A stretch of 64,000 nucleotides of DNA, taken from Fimbriiglobus ruber (GTDB taxonomy: Bacteria > Planctomycetota > Planctomycetia > Gemmatales > Gemmataceae). The DNA is taken from the NCBI RefSeq assembly GCF_002197845.1, contig NZ_NIDE01000014.1, positions 744,001 to 808,000 on the forward strand, written 5' to 3'. The first letter of the stretch is position 1, and every line of letters begins with the position of its first letter. A model generated the notes under the pieces. That model made no database searches and was not told the origin of the DNA. It saw nothing but the letters and a program-made list of their open reading frames with translations. Position numbers and translations under genes: made by a program. Below are positions 51,588-60,196 of this stretch, in pieces.

Positions 51588-53645
51588 TCATGACCCCGCG
51601 AGGATGACCCGCGGCCGCTTGGTGTCGTCCGGTTCGGCCCGGCGGACCAGCTCGCGGACCATCCACGGGACGTTCCCCTCCCCGAACAGCAGGAACCCGA
51701 GCGTCCCGCTCCACGGCGTCTCGTCCGTCCACCCGAAGTGGATCTCCGGCGGCAGGCCGACCTGGGCCATCTCCAGCGACACGGCCGCCAGGGTGTGGGC
51801 GATCGACGCGGCCCCGGCGATCTTCATCACGTACCGGCCCTCCTCCTGCCGGATCTCCAGCGTCGGCTCGTTCACGAAATCGCTCGCGTCCGTCAGCCGG
51901 ACCTCCACGAACACGATCATCAGGTCCTTCGGGATGCGGTGTTCGTGGCGGATCGCCGCCTCCTTGCTGGCCAGCGACCGCCGGCCCGGGCGGTGCGGCA
52001 CCAGCACCGTCATTTCCAGCGTCCGGATCGTGTCCCACAGGAACCGCGACTGCGGGTCCGGGAAGCGGAACCCGGCGAACCGCAGTTCCCGACTCCGGGC
52101 GATTCGCGACGCCAGCGAGGTGAACAGGATCGTTCCGATGAAGCAGAGCGAGATCTTCAACCCGACCGGCTTCTCGATCACCACGGCCGCCGTCGTGTAC
52201 GCGAACACCAGCGTCACGAACAGGTACGGGATCGATAACTTGTGCCCGAACGACCCGGCCTTGTTCCGCCACTTGTCGATGACCGTGGCCACGCAGGCGC
52301 TGGTGATGAGCACGAGCACGCCGGTCGCGTAGGCGTCCCCCTGGGCGGTCACGTCGGCGTCGAAGATCCAGGTGACGAGGAGGTTGATGCCGGTCAGGAG
52401 CAGGACCAGCGGGCGGGTCGCCCCGGCCCACTCGGGGGCCATGCCGTACCGCGGCAGGTACTTCGGCAGGAGGTTCAGGAGACCGGCCATCGCGCTCGCG
52501 CCGGCGAACCAGAGGATCACCACCGTGCTCGCGTCGTAGATCGTCCCGAACCACTCGCCGAAGAACGGCGCGATCTTGTGCGGCCCCTCGTTGTGCGCCA
52601 GGTACGCCAGCGCCCGCTCGGCCGCCGGCGTCTTCGGCTTCTGGGCCATCTGGTCCTTGGGCCACTCCTCCGGCGTGATGAAGTGGCCGGGCTTGGCCGG
52701 GTCCGGGCAGAGCAGGTGTTCGGGCGGGATCAGCACGCTGACCACCAGCGACGACCCGAGCAGGCTCGCGGACATGATGACGGCGGCCGTCAGCAGCAGC
52801 TTGCGGGTGTTGCGGATGCGGCCCTCCGAGCTGTCCGGCGCCTCCCCGGGGTCGCCCTTGATGAGCGGCATCACCGCGACGCCGGTCTCGAACCCGCTCA
52901 GGCCGAGGGCCAACTTCGGGAAGATCAGCAGCACGACGGCGATCAGCCCGAAGACCCCGCCCGCCTGGATCGGCGGGTCCGCGATGTGCCAGTTCCCGGA
53001 CTCCACGTTCGCCAGCCACTCGTGAGTCAGGTGCGGGTGGCCGGCCAGGTACGTCAGCCCGGCCCCGATGACGACGACGTTCAAGGCCAGGTAGATGGCC
53101 ACCAGCGTGACCGCCAGCCCGATCACCTCGCGGAACCCGCGGAGGAACATGGCCCCGAGCATCACGAGGAGGAACGACGTGACGTAGAACTGCTGCCGGC
53201 TCGGGCCGTTGCTCCCGTCGACCGGGATGGGCCAGTAGGGGTTTTCGACCATGTGCTTGGCCGCGTCCGCCGCCGACAGCGTTTTGGTGATGACGAAGTC
53301 CGTGGCCGCGAACCCGAGGAGGGTGAGGACGAGGATCTTGCCCCACCACCCGGACACGAGGGTGGCCAGCATCCCGATCGACCCCTGCCCTTCGCACGAA
53401 CACCGGGCGACGTAGGCGTACACGGGGTACGCGCCGAGTAGGGTGACGAGGACCAGGACGACCGTCGCCAGCGGCGCGAGCAGGCCCGCGCTCGTGTACG
53501 CGATCGACGGCTGGTAGCCGAGGGTGGAAAAGTAGTCGACCCCGGTGAGGCACATCACCCACAACCAGAACGATTTGTGGTGGGGTTGCTTCTCGACGGC
53601 CGGGATGGCGATCGAAGTAGACGACTTGATCATGGAGAGTCGCAT
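51588..53645 (-). CDS. APC-superfamily permease with soluble C-terminal domain
   Basis: About 685 residues from ATG 53645 (ATG 53633 is the alternative). Some twelve membrane helices, starting FWLWVMCLTGVDYFSTLGYQ, with LALGLSGFETGVAVMPLIKG in the middle, as in amino-acid permeases of the APC/KUP-like group. The last ~170 residues are soluble (MIVFVEVRLTDASDFVNEPT, EIHFGWTDETPWSGTLGFLL), a regulatory tail seen in large planctomycete and proteobacterial permeases. Substrate unknown. No Shine-Dalgarno is clear at either start. Confidence 0.83.
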   Translation of the reverse strand: MRLSMIKSSTSIAIPAVEKQPHHKSFWLWVMCLTGVDYFSTLGYQPSIAYTSAGLLAPLATVVLVLVTLLGAYPVYAYVARCSCEGQGSIGMLATLVSGWWGKILVLTLLGFAATDFVITKTLSAADAAKHMVENPYWPIPVDGSNGPSRQQFYVTSFLLVMLGAMFLRGFREVIGLAVTLVAIYLALNVVVIGAGLTYLAGHPHLTHEWLANVESGNWHIADPPIQAGGVFGLIAVVLLIFPKLALGLSGFETGVAVMPLIKGDPGEAPDSSEGRIRNTRKLLLTAAVIMSASLLGSSLVVSVLIPPEHLLCPDPAKPGHFITPEEWPKDQMAQKPKTPAAERALAYLAHNEGPHKIAPFFGEWFGTIYDASTVVILWFAGASAMAGLLNLLPKYLPRYGMAPEWAGATRPLVLLLTGINLLVTWIFDADVTAQGDAYATGVLVLITSACVATVIDKWRNKAGSFGHKLSIPYLFVTLVFAYTTAAVVIEKPVGLKISLCFIGTILFTSLASRIARSRELRFAGFRFPDPQSRFLWDTIRTLEMTVLVPHRPGRRSLASKEAAIRHEHRIPKDLMIVFVEVRLTDASDFVNEPTLEIRQEEGRYVMKIAGAASIAHTLAAVSLEMAQVGLPPEIHFGWTDETPWSGTLGFLLFGEGNVPWMVRELVRRAEPDDTKRPRVILAGS

Positions 53646-53984
53646 CGGCGCGAGCGGGGCGAGCGGGCGACGCGCCCGGAGACCCCGCGGCCGGAGTGGT
53701 TCTCGGCGAACCCGGCCCCACTCCATAACGAGGATACGTTACCAAAAATACCCCGCCCGGACAGCTGTGACGGCGTCCGGGCGGGCATAATTAGACGAGT
53801 GTTGTTCGGTTGAAGTGAGGTGGTTTACCTGGAAACGTCAAAGAGATGTGGACCGTGACGCCAGGTCCGCGAGATCCGCCGGCCAGATTTTTCCCCCGCG
53901 CTGTTGCCGCCGTCCCGATCGTCGTCTAACATCTTCTCAACCGACTTCCGCCGCGTTCGCGTGGCGGGTCGAATGAATTGGTGA
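53646..53984. other. divergent intergenic region before the SAM riboswitch
   Basis: 339 bp between the permease start and the riboswitch. No gene or clear repeat is seen. It must hold the promoters for both divergent units. Confidence 0.4.
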
Positions 53985-54138
53985 GTATCTTATCCAGAGT
54001 GGCTGAGGGTTCAGGCCCTGAGACGCCACAGCAACCGGTCGGCTCGGTGGATCGCCAGATCCGCGGGGTCGATGCTGGTGCTACCTCCTGCCCGATACCC
54101 GCAACCCGTAAGGGTTGCAGTCGGGGCAGATAAGATAC
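53985..54138 (+). promoter_or_regulatory. SAM-I (S-box) riboswitch
   Basis: P1 is a perfect 10-bp helix (GTATCTTATC at 53985-53994 with GATAAGATAC at 54129-54138). Inside, the conserved core is plain: CTTATCCAGAGTGGCTGAGG, GGCCCTGA and CAGCAACC, later GGTGCTACCTCCTGCCC. P4 is closed by CTGCCCGA/TCGGGGCAG with a GCAACCC/GGGTTGC stem above it. SAM-I riboswitches turn genes off when S-adenosylmethionine is high. The right arm of P1 can instead pair with TCTTATC at 54168-54174, a candidate expression platform. The gene start is 175 nt downstream. Confidence 0.93.
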
Positions 54139-54313
54139 CGTGGTGATCCACTACAGATCCCGCGTTCTCTTATCTCACCACACCGCGGCCCGCCGAATTC
54201 CGGCACGGCCCGGACTTTCTGGAACATACTCACCCTCACTCCGCAGATGACCTGTGGCCCGGCGTGCGCAGACGCAGCCGTTGGCCCAACCATCACCGGA
54301 AAGGGTGTGTCGC

Positions 54314-55576
54314 GTGCCCGCCTCGAAGTTCGCCACCGGCCTCCAGTGCAAGGTCTGTGGCAAGCTGTATCCCAAGTCCCCCATTAACTTCTGTACCGAC
54401 GACTTCGGCCCGCTCGAAGTCGTGTACGACTACGCCGCGATCCGCCCACACGTGAGCCGGGCGATTATCGAATCCCGCCCGCGGAACATGTGGCGGTACC
54501 GCGAACTGCTCCCGATCGACGGCGCCCCGACCGTCGGCCCGCAGGTCGGCGGCACCCCGCTCATCCGCGCCGACCGGTTGGCCGAGGCCATCGGCGTCGA
54601 CCGGCTGTGGATCAAGAACGACGCGGTCAACTTCCCCACGCTCTCGTTCAAGGACCGCGTCGTTTCCGTCGCGCTGTCCAAGGCCCGCGAGTTCGGGTTC
54701 AAGACGGTCGGCTGCGCGAGTACCGGGAACCTGGCCAACAGCGTCGCGGCGAACGCGGCCCAGGCCGGGTTGGAGGCATACGTCTTCGTCCCGTCCGACC
54801 TCGAAAAGGCCAAGATCCTCGGGACCAGCGTGTTCGGCGCGAAGGTCGTCGGCGTCACCGGCACCTACGACGAGGTCAACCGGCTCTGCACCCAGGTCGC
54901 GTTCAAGTACAACTGGGGTTTCGTGAACATCAACCTCCGGCCGTTCTACGCCGAGGGGTCGAAGTCGATGGGCTTCGAGATCGCCGAAGACCTCGGCTGG
55001 CGGTTCCCCAAGCACGTCGTCTGCCCGATGGCTGGCGGCAGCTTGATCGGCAAGATCCACAAGTCGTTCGAGGAGCTGTACAAGGTCGGGTTGGTGGCCG
55101 AGGCTCCGCAGACCAAGATGTACGGCGCCCAGGCGGCCGGCTGCAACCCGATCACGGACTGCGTGAAGGCCAACCGCGACCGGCACAAGCCGGTGCGGAA
55201 GCCGAACACGATCTGCAAGTCGCTGGCGATCGGCGACCCAGCCGACGGGTATTTCTCGGCCCAGCTCATCAAGAACTCCGGCGGGTGGGCCGAGGACGTG
55301 ACCGACGACGAGATCGTCGAGAACATGCTCCTCCTGGCCCGGACCGAGGGCGTCTTCGCCGAGACGGCCGGCGGGGTGACGCTGGCCGTGACCCGCAAGC
55401 TGATCGAGCAGGGCCGCATCCCGCGGAACGAGGAGATCGTGATCTGCGTCACCGGCAACGGGCTGAAGACGCAAGACTGCGTGGCCGAAGCGGTCGACCG
55501 CCCGGCCCTCATCAAGCCCGCCCTGGACGCCTTCGACGCGATCTACGCGGGCACCCGCGAACCGGCCCTGGTATAA
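54314..55576 (+). CDS. thrC: threonine-synthase-like PLP enzyme under SAM riboswitch control
   Basis: 420 residues from GTG 54314, with AAAGGG 8 nt upstream. An N-terminal zinc-ribbon-like part (LQCKVCGKLYPKS, NFCTDDFGPLEVVYDY; the last Cys pair partly lost) is typical of archaeal-type ThrC. The PLP lysine is in PTLSFKDRVV (usual form TGSFKDR) and the phosphate-binding loop is CASTGNLANSVAANAA. ThrC makes threonine from O-phosphohomoserine. However, the S-box upstream and the sulfur carrier and E1 genes downstream point to sulfur metabolism; the enzyme may instead add a sulfur nucleophile to phosphohomoserine. That reassignment is inference. Confidence 0.8.
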   Translation: MPASKFATGLQCKVCGKLYPKSPINFCTDDFGPLEVVYDYAAIRPHVSRAIIESRPRNMWRYRELLPIDGAPTVGPQVGGTPLIRADRLAEAIGVDRLWIKNDAVNFPTLSFKDRVVSVALSKAREFGFKTVGCASTGNLANSVAANAAQAGLEAYVFVPSDLEKAKILGTSVFGAKVVGVTGTYDEVNRLCTQVAFKYNWGFVNINLRPFYAEGSKSMGFEIAEDLGWRFPKHVVCPMAGGSLIGKIHKSFEELYKVGLVAEAPQTKMYGAQAAGCNPITDCVKANRDRHKPVRKPNTICKSLAIGDPADGYFSAQLIKNSGGWAEDVTDDEIVENMLLLARTEGVFAETAGGVTLAVTRKLIEQGRIPRNEEIVICVTGNGLKTQDCVAEAVDRPALIKPALDAFDAIYAGTREPALV

Positions 55577-55589
55577 GCCCGAAATATTC

Positions 55590-55690
55590 GCCGCAGATGA
55601 ACGCAGATAAACGCGGATCAGAAAAGATTTAGAAATGCAGATTCTGTTCTGATCTTTTCTGATCCGCGTTTATCTGCGTTCATCTGCGGC
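55590..55690. repeat. 39-bp perfect inverted repeat (long hairpin)
   Basis: Arms 55590-55628 and 55652-55690 pair without mismatch around a 23-nt spacer; the outer part contains GCCGCAGATGAACGCAGATA. It is followed by six A, not T, on the plus strand, so it is not a classic terminator for the thrC-like gene. The CAGATGAACGCAGATAAACG type sequence is known to me as a scattered palindromic repeat in varied bacterial genomes. Confidence 0.85.
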
Positions 55691-55717
55691 AAAAAATGAT
55701 TTTGATTGGGAACATTC

Positions 55718-55990
55718 ATGGCTCTCAAAGTTCAGATCCCGACGCCGATGCGCGAGCAAGCCGGCGGCAGCGCGGAAGTGGTCGTGACCGGGGCGACGGT
55801 GAAGGCGGCTCTCGACGACCTGACCCGCCAGCACCCGGCGCTGGCGGCCAAGCTGTTCGATAACGGCAAGCTGCGGCCGTACATCAACGTGTTCGTCAAC
55901 GACGAAGACATCCGCTACCTCGACGACCTCGACACGCCGGTGAAAGACGGCGAGATCGTCGCTCTCATCCCCGCGGTGGCCGGTGGCTGA
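55718..55990 (+). CDS. MoaD/ThiS-family sulfur carrier protein
   Basis: 90 residues from ATG 55718. A ubiquitin-like beta-grasp protein: KVQIPTPMREQAGG, ATVKAALDDLTRQHPALAAK, INVFVNDEDIRYLDDLDTPV, and the end IPAVAGG. The free C-terminal Gly-Gly is the site of adenylation and thiocarboxylate formation. Relatives feed sulfur to molybdopterin (MoaD), thiamine (ThiS), cysteine (CysO) or homocysteine (HcyS). No moa or thi genes are near; the E1-like gene at 56546 and the riboswitch-controlled PLP enzyme are. Confidence 0.87.
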   Translation: MALKVQIPTPMREQAGGSAEVVVTGATVKAALDDLTRQHPALAAKLFDNGKLRPYINVFVNDEDIRYLDDLDTPVKDGEIVALIPAVAGG

Positions 55991-56336
55991 CAGTGACCCC
56001 ACCCCGGAGCCGTCGGAAGTGCCGGAGTCGCCGGACGGCGCGGCGGTTTTCCCGCTGATCCCGGCCGAACTGGGCGTCCACCCGCTCCTGCTCGGCATGC
56101 TGCACGCCTACGTGTTCCTCGAAGGGTCGGAGGACCACGTCGTAAACGGGGCCGCGGCCGAGGAAGGGATGCAGTACCTCGCCACGTACCTCCAGCGACT
56201 CACGGGGGCGGACTTGAAGCGCGTCCGCGAGGATTTGCAGGCGCTCGTCGGGTACGCCAAACATGAGAAGTGGCCCAAGCAACAAATCCGGTTCCTGCAA
56301 GACTTCCTCGACGACAACGGCGTGACCGGCGAGTAG
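55983..56336 (+). CDS. small conserved protein coupled to the sulfur carrier
   Basis: 117 residues from GTG 55983, overlapping the last 8 bp of the sulfur carrier gene, so translation is coupled. An acidic Pro/Glu start (MADSDPTPEPSEVPESPDG) precedes a helical domain (LLLGMLHAYVFLEGSEDHVV, LKRVREDLQALVGYAKHEKW). Not recognised. The tight link suggests a role in making or using the thiocarboxylate, for example as an adaptor to the E1 or PLP enzyme. Confidence 0.7.
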   Translation: MADSDPTPEPSEVPESPDGAAVFPLIPAELGVHPLLLGMLHAYVFLEGSEDHVVNGAAAEEGMQYLATYLQRLTGADLKRVREDLQALVGYAKHEKWPKQQIRFLQDFLDDNGVTGE

Positions 56337-56545
56337 CCGCGGACCGTACAATTGACTCGGCGTGTGGTCCCGGACTGACCCGTGACCACACGCGGGCGGA
56401 AGACCGACACATTTCCGCGGTAGTCATTACAGAGCCTTTTGTTTTCCGCCCCTCCGGGGCGGCCGAACGTAGACCCGGGCGGGAGCCCGGGGACACCCGC
56501 CCGCGACCGTCTCACCACGGCGCGGCCCGAACACCACACGCTACC

Positions 56546-57613
56546 ATGACCACCCCATTCGATACGGCGTCCCCCCTCGACCGCTACTCGCGGCAAATGC
56601 GCGTTCCCGGCATCGGCAAGGCCGGCCAGGAGCGCATTATGAAGTCGCGCGTCACGCTCTGCGGCGTCGGCGCGCTGGGGACCGTGCTGGCGAACACCCT
56701 CGTCCGCGCCGGCGTCGGCTTCGTCCGCGTCGTTGACCGGGACTTCGTCGAGCCGAGCAACCTGCAACGGCAGGTGTTGTTCGACGAGGCCGACGTGACC
56801 GGGAACCTGCCCAAGTCCGAGGCGGCGGCGACCAAGCTGAGGCAGATCAACTCGTCAGTACAGATCGAGTCCGTGGTCGCGGACATCAACCGGACCAACA
56901 TTGAAAGCCTCTGCGAGGGGGCCGACCTGATTCTGGACGGGACGGACAACTTCGAGGTCCGCTACCTCATCAACGATGTGGCGATCAAACACAACAAGCC
57001 GTGGGTCTACGGCGGGGCGGTCGGCAGCGAGGGGATGACGATGACCATCCTCCCGGGCGAGACGCCGTGCCTCCAGTGCGTGTTCGAGAAGTCCCCCGGC
57101 CCGGGCGAGGTCGGCACTTGCGAGACGGCCGGCGTGCTGGCCCCGATCGTGACGATCATCGCCAGCTTCCAGTCGGCCGAGGCGCTTAAAATCCTGGCCG
57201 GGAAGAAAGACGCGGTCAACCGCGAACTCTTCATGCTGAACATCTGGGAGAACACGTCCCGCCGGGTGAAGATCGCGCCACTGAAGGGGCGGAAGGGCCA
57301 GTGCCCGTGCTGTGCGAAGCGGCAGTTCGAGTGGCTGGAGGGCGAACACGGGACGCAGACGACGTCGCTCTGCGGCCGGAACGCCGTCCAGGTGACGCAG
57401 AAGCGGGCGAGCAAGCTCGACTTCGCCGACCTGTCCCGCCAGCTCGAAGCGTCCGGCCCGGTGACGGCCAACAAGTTCCTGCTCAAGTTCAACGTGACCG
57501 AGGGCGACGAGCCCTACGAGTTCACCGTCTTCCCGGACGGCCGGGCGATCATCAAGGGCACCAGTGACTCCGACCGCGCCCGGACGCTGTACGCGAAGTA
57601 CATCGGGTATTAA
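56546..57613 (+). CDS. ThiF/MoeB-family adenylyltransferase (E1-like)
   Basis: 355 residues from ATG 56546. RYSRQMRVPGIGKAGQERI, the nucleotide loop VTLCGVGALGTVLANTLVRA, VVDRDFVEPSNLQRQVLFDE and the zinc cysteines (PCLQCVF; QCPCCAKRQ) are those of MoeB/ThiF. The catalytic cysteine region is GTCETAGVLAPIVTI. It would adenylate the C-terminal Gly of the sulfur carrier 0.6 kb upstream. The ~100-residue C-terminal extension (SLCGRNAVQVTQKRASKLDF) is a type seen in bacterial ThiF-like proteins and not a rhodanese domain, so sulfur must come from another protein. Confidence 0.9.
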   Translation: MTTPFDTASPLDRYSRQMRVPGIGKAGQERIMKSRVTLCGVGALGTVLANTLVRAGVGFVRVVDRDFVEPSNLQRQVLFDEADVTGNLPKSEAAATKLRQINSSVQIESVVADINRTNIESLCEGADLILDGTDNFEVRYLINDVAIKHNKPWVYGGAVGSEGMTMTILPGETPCLQCVFEKSPGPGEVGTCETAGVLAPIVTIIASFQSAEALKILAGKKDAVNRELFMLNIWENTSRRVKIAPLKGRKGQCPCCAKRQFEWLEGEHGTQTTSLCGRNAVQVTQKRASKLDFADLSRQLEASGPVTANKFLLKFNVTEGDEPYEFTVFPDGRAIIKGTSDSDRARTLYAKYIGY

Positions 57614-57666
57614 CGCGGCGGCGTGTAGTATGGCTCGTGCCATCCCACGAGCGATGAGGGCGTTTG

Positions 57667-58302
57667 ATGACCACTACCGCCGCCCGGTCCGGTCGTCTCC
57701 AATCGACGGGACACCCCAGATTGATTCCGGGTGTTCCGTCGCTCCCGGTCCGGCGGTTCTCGCTGGACGAGTACCACCGGATGATCGAAATCGGGATTTT
57801 GACGCCCGAAGACAACGTCGAACTGATCAACGGCTGGATTGTCGAAACCATGCCCGCCAATCCGCCCCACAAGAAATGCCTCCGCCGCGTACTCCTGTTT
57901 CTTGCCCCGCTATTTGCCGGCGAGTGGGTCGTCGACTCGCAAGCCCCGGTCACGCTCGCGGATAGCGAGCCCGAGCCCGATTTCTGCGTCGTTCTCGGAC
58001 CCGAAGACAAGTACGACACTCGCCACGCGGGGCCGGGTGAAATCGTGTTCGTTCTTGAAATCTCCGACACGACATTGGAGTACGACCGCGGAGAAAAATT
58101 GGCCCTGTACGCGGCGGCCAAAGTGCCCGTTTACTGGATCATCAATCTCAAAGACCGCCGCGTCGAAGTGTACACGGCTCCCCGCGGCGGGAAGAACCCG
58201 ACCTACCGCACCCGCACCGACTACGGCCCGGCCGATTCCGTCCCCGTGACGATGACCGGACGGCAACTCGGTTCGATCGTAGCGGGAGACATCTTACCGT
58301 AA
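57667..58302 (+). CDS. Uma2-family (DUF820) protein 1 of 3
   Basis: 211 residues from ATG 57667. PD-(D/E)xK nuclease-fold marks: SEPEPDFCVVLG, IVFVLEISDTTLEYDRGEKL (E and K), followed by YAAAKVPVYWIINLKDRRVE and YTAPRGG. Uma2 proteins are numerous in planctomycetes and cyanobacteria, and nuclease activity is suspected, not shown. The three copies here share the ends and the YWI(I/V)NL block but differ elsewhere. Confidence 0.88.
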   Translation: MTTTAARSGRLQSTGHPRLIPGVPSLPVRRFSLDEYHRMIEIGILTPEDNVELINGWIVETMPANPPHKKCLRRVLLFLAPLFAGEWVVDSQAPVTLADSEPEPDFCVVLGPEDKYDTRHAGPGEIVFVLEISDTTLEYDRGEKLALYAAAKVPVYWIINLKDRRVEVYTAPRGGKNPTYRTRTDYGPADSVPVTMTGRQLGSIVAGDILP

Positions 58303-58407
58303 CGGCTTCCGGGATTTTCCGCCGGTCGGTCGGGAAAGAAGTCTTCGAGCATTGTTGGCGTCCGACACAATACTGAACGGCCCGTCCACGAATACCGAGG
58401 ACGTTAG

Positions 58408-59049
58408 ATGACCACCACCGCCGCACGATCCGGCCGCCCCCAGGCCGCCGAGCGACCCAAGTTGTCCCCGGGCGTCACGTCGCTTCCGGTCCGACGATTC
58501 ACGCTGGACGAATACCACCGGATGAGCGAACTCGGATTCTTGCGTGAAGGCGATCCGTACGAGTTGCTCAACGGCTGGATCACCCACAAAATGACCATCA
58601 ATCCCCCCCACGCGGCGGCAATCAGTCTACTCGCACGCCGCCTGGACCGAATCCTCGGCGACACATTCGTCGTCCGCGTACAATCCCCGGTGACAATCCC
58701 GGCCAGCGACAGTGAACCCGAACCGGACATCGTCATTGCAATGGGGCCCGAAACGAAATACAACGCGGCCCACCCGCACCCGCATCAGGTGGTGATCCTG
58801 GTCGAAGTCGCGGACTCGACTCTCGCGACAGATCGAGGGCAGAAATTGGCGATTTACGCCGCAGCCAAGATCGCCGAATACTGGATCGTGAATCTGGTGG
58901 ACCGCCAAATCGAAGTGTACACGGCTCCTCGGGGCGGGAAGAACCCGATCTACCGCACCCGCACCGACTACGGCCCCGACGACTCCGTTCGCGTAACCAT
59001 TGCGGGGCGAGAGATCGGCGCGATCGCCGCCAGAGACATACTGCCGTAA
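58408..59049 (+). CDS. Uma2-family (DUF820) protein 2 of 3
   Basis: 213 residues from ATG 58408. FTLDEYHRMSELGFLREGDP, SDSEPEPDIVIAMGPETKYN, VVILVEVADSTLATDRGQKL and YAAAKIAEYWIVNLVDRQIE are the family motifs, with the D/E/K core complete. Closest in sequence to copy 1, from which it is separated by 105 bp, so the pair is a recent tandem duplication. Confidence 0.88.
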   Translation: MTTTAARSGRPQAAERPKLSPGVTSLPVRRFTLDEYHRMSELGFLREGDPYELLNGWITHKMTINPPHAAAISLLARRLDRILGDTFVVRVQSPVTIPASDSEPEPDIVIAMGPETKYNAAHPHPHQVVILVEVADSTLATDRGQKLAIYAAAKIAEYWIVNLVDRQIEVYTAPRGGKNPIYRTRTDYGPDDSVRVTIAGREIGAIAARDILP

Positions 59050-59156
59050 CACTCTGCGGGAATTTCGCTTGCACTCGGCCGTAAATCGGGGATCATTCCC
59101 ACGGCGCTTGTGCGTAGCAGCGCGAACTTACCACGGAACGATTTTTGGAGAGACCG

Positions 59157-59426
59157 ATGCCCAGGGACGATGATGACGAACTCGATAGCCCGAAAAAAGA
59201 AGAGAGCAAGCGCATCGTAGCCGGTATTTTAGCCATCTGCCTCGGCGCACTGGGCGTTCACAAGTTCTACCTCGGTATGCCCGTACCCGGGATCATTACC
59301 ATTTGCAGTAACTGCTTTTTTGGAATTGGGTCGCTGATCGGACTTATCGAGGGGATCATTTACCTGACCAAGAGTGACGCGGATTTCATCCAGACCTACC
59401 AGGTCGAAAAGAAGCAGTGGTTCTAA
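59157..59426 (+). CDS. TM2-domain membrane protein
   Basis: 89 residues from ATG 59157 (GGAG before it; a TTG at 59145 is possible). After an acidic/Lys start (RDDDDELDSPKKEESKR) comes the TM2 signature AICLGALGVHKFYLGMPVPG and a second helix SLIGLIEGIIYLTKSDADF. Two-helix TM2 proteins are widespread and of unknown function. It lies between Uma2 copies 2 and 3. Confidence 0.88.
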   Translation: MPRDDDDELDSPKKEESKRIVAGILAICLGALGVHKFYLGMPVPGIITICSNCFFGIGSLIGLIEGIIYLTKSDADFIQTYQVEKKQWF

Positions 59427-59566
59427 CCACACGCGCCCGGCGTCGGCGGCCCCTCTCCCGCCGCCGCGCCGGGGTTCGCGGGGGGTTCGCGTTGGCCCGC
59501 GGGTCGGGGCGGGGTAACCTACTATTGGAGACTCGTCCCCGGACCGCGCCGCCCGACGACACGATT

Positions 59567-60196
59567 ATGGCCACCACCGCGACACGCCCCCGACCGAAAC
59601 AGCGTCCCCAGCCGGTGCCGGACGTTACCCTCTTCTCGCTTCGCCAACTCACGGTCGACCAATACCTCGCGATGGCGCGACATGGCATCCTGACGAAAGA
59701 CGACCGGGTCGAACTCCTGGACGGGTGGATCGTTAACAAAATGACCATTCACCCGCCGCATTCATTCGCGGTCTGCTCGTTACAGGATCTCTTTTCCTTT
59801 CTCCCCCAGCGCGACTGGTCTCTCCGAATTCAGCAGTCCATCGTGCTACCGACGAGTGTGCCTGAGCCTGACGTCGCCATCGCGGTCGGTGCGCGGACAC
59901 TGTACATGGACCGCCACCCCGGACCGAAAGACCTCCCGCTGGTGATCGAGGTGGCCGACTCGTCGCTGGCGGCCGACCAGACCGTCAAGCTCGGCATCTA
60001 CGCCGGGGCCAAACTCCCGCAATACTGGATCGTGAACCTGATCGACCGTCGCGTCGAGGTGTACACCGAACCCCGCGGGGGTAAAAACCCACTATACCGC
60101 AAGCGCGTCGATTACGGCCCGGACGGCGTCGTTCCGGTCGCCCTATTCGGCCAGGAGTTCGGTTCGATCCCGGTTCGTGAGATTCTCCCGCGATGA
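59567..60196 (+). CDS. Uma2-family (DUF820) protein 3 of 3
   Basis: 209 residues from ATG 59567; the frame open to 59417 is not coding-like. LTVDQYLAMARHGILTKDDR, PTSVPEPDVAIAVG, LVIEVADSSLAADQTVKLGI and YWIVNLIDRRVEVYTEPRGG show the complete fold motifs. Its stop overlaps the ATG of the cysteine desulfurase gene (ATGA), which ties a Uma2 protein to sulfur chemistry at the translational level. Confidence 0.88.
   Translation: MATTATRPRPKQRPQPVPDVTLFSLRQLTVDQYLAMARHGILTKDDRVELLDGWIVNKMTIHPPHSFAVCSLQDLFSFLPQRDWSLRIQQSIVLPTSVPEPDVAIAVGARTLYMDRHPGPKDLPLVIEVADSSLAADQTVKLGIYAGAKLPQYWIVNLIDRRVEVYTEPRGGKNPLYRKRVDYGPDGVVPVALFGQEFGSIPVREILPR

Noticed and set aside
51562-53745. 727-residue minus-strand frame overlapping the permease
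   Set aside because: It is the alternative frame of the permease; no membrane helices, only Arg/Pro/Gly-rich shadow sequence.
53985-54138. SAM-IV or SAM-II riboswitch
   Set aside because: The order of core elements (TTATC-AGAG, GAGGG, GGCCCTGA, GCAACC, GGTGCTA-CCTGCC, closing P1) is that of SAM-I.
55590-55690. Rho-independent terminator for the thrC-like gene
   Set aside because: The stem is strong but is followed by A residues on the plus strand, and its length is far beyond that of usual terminators.
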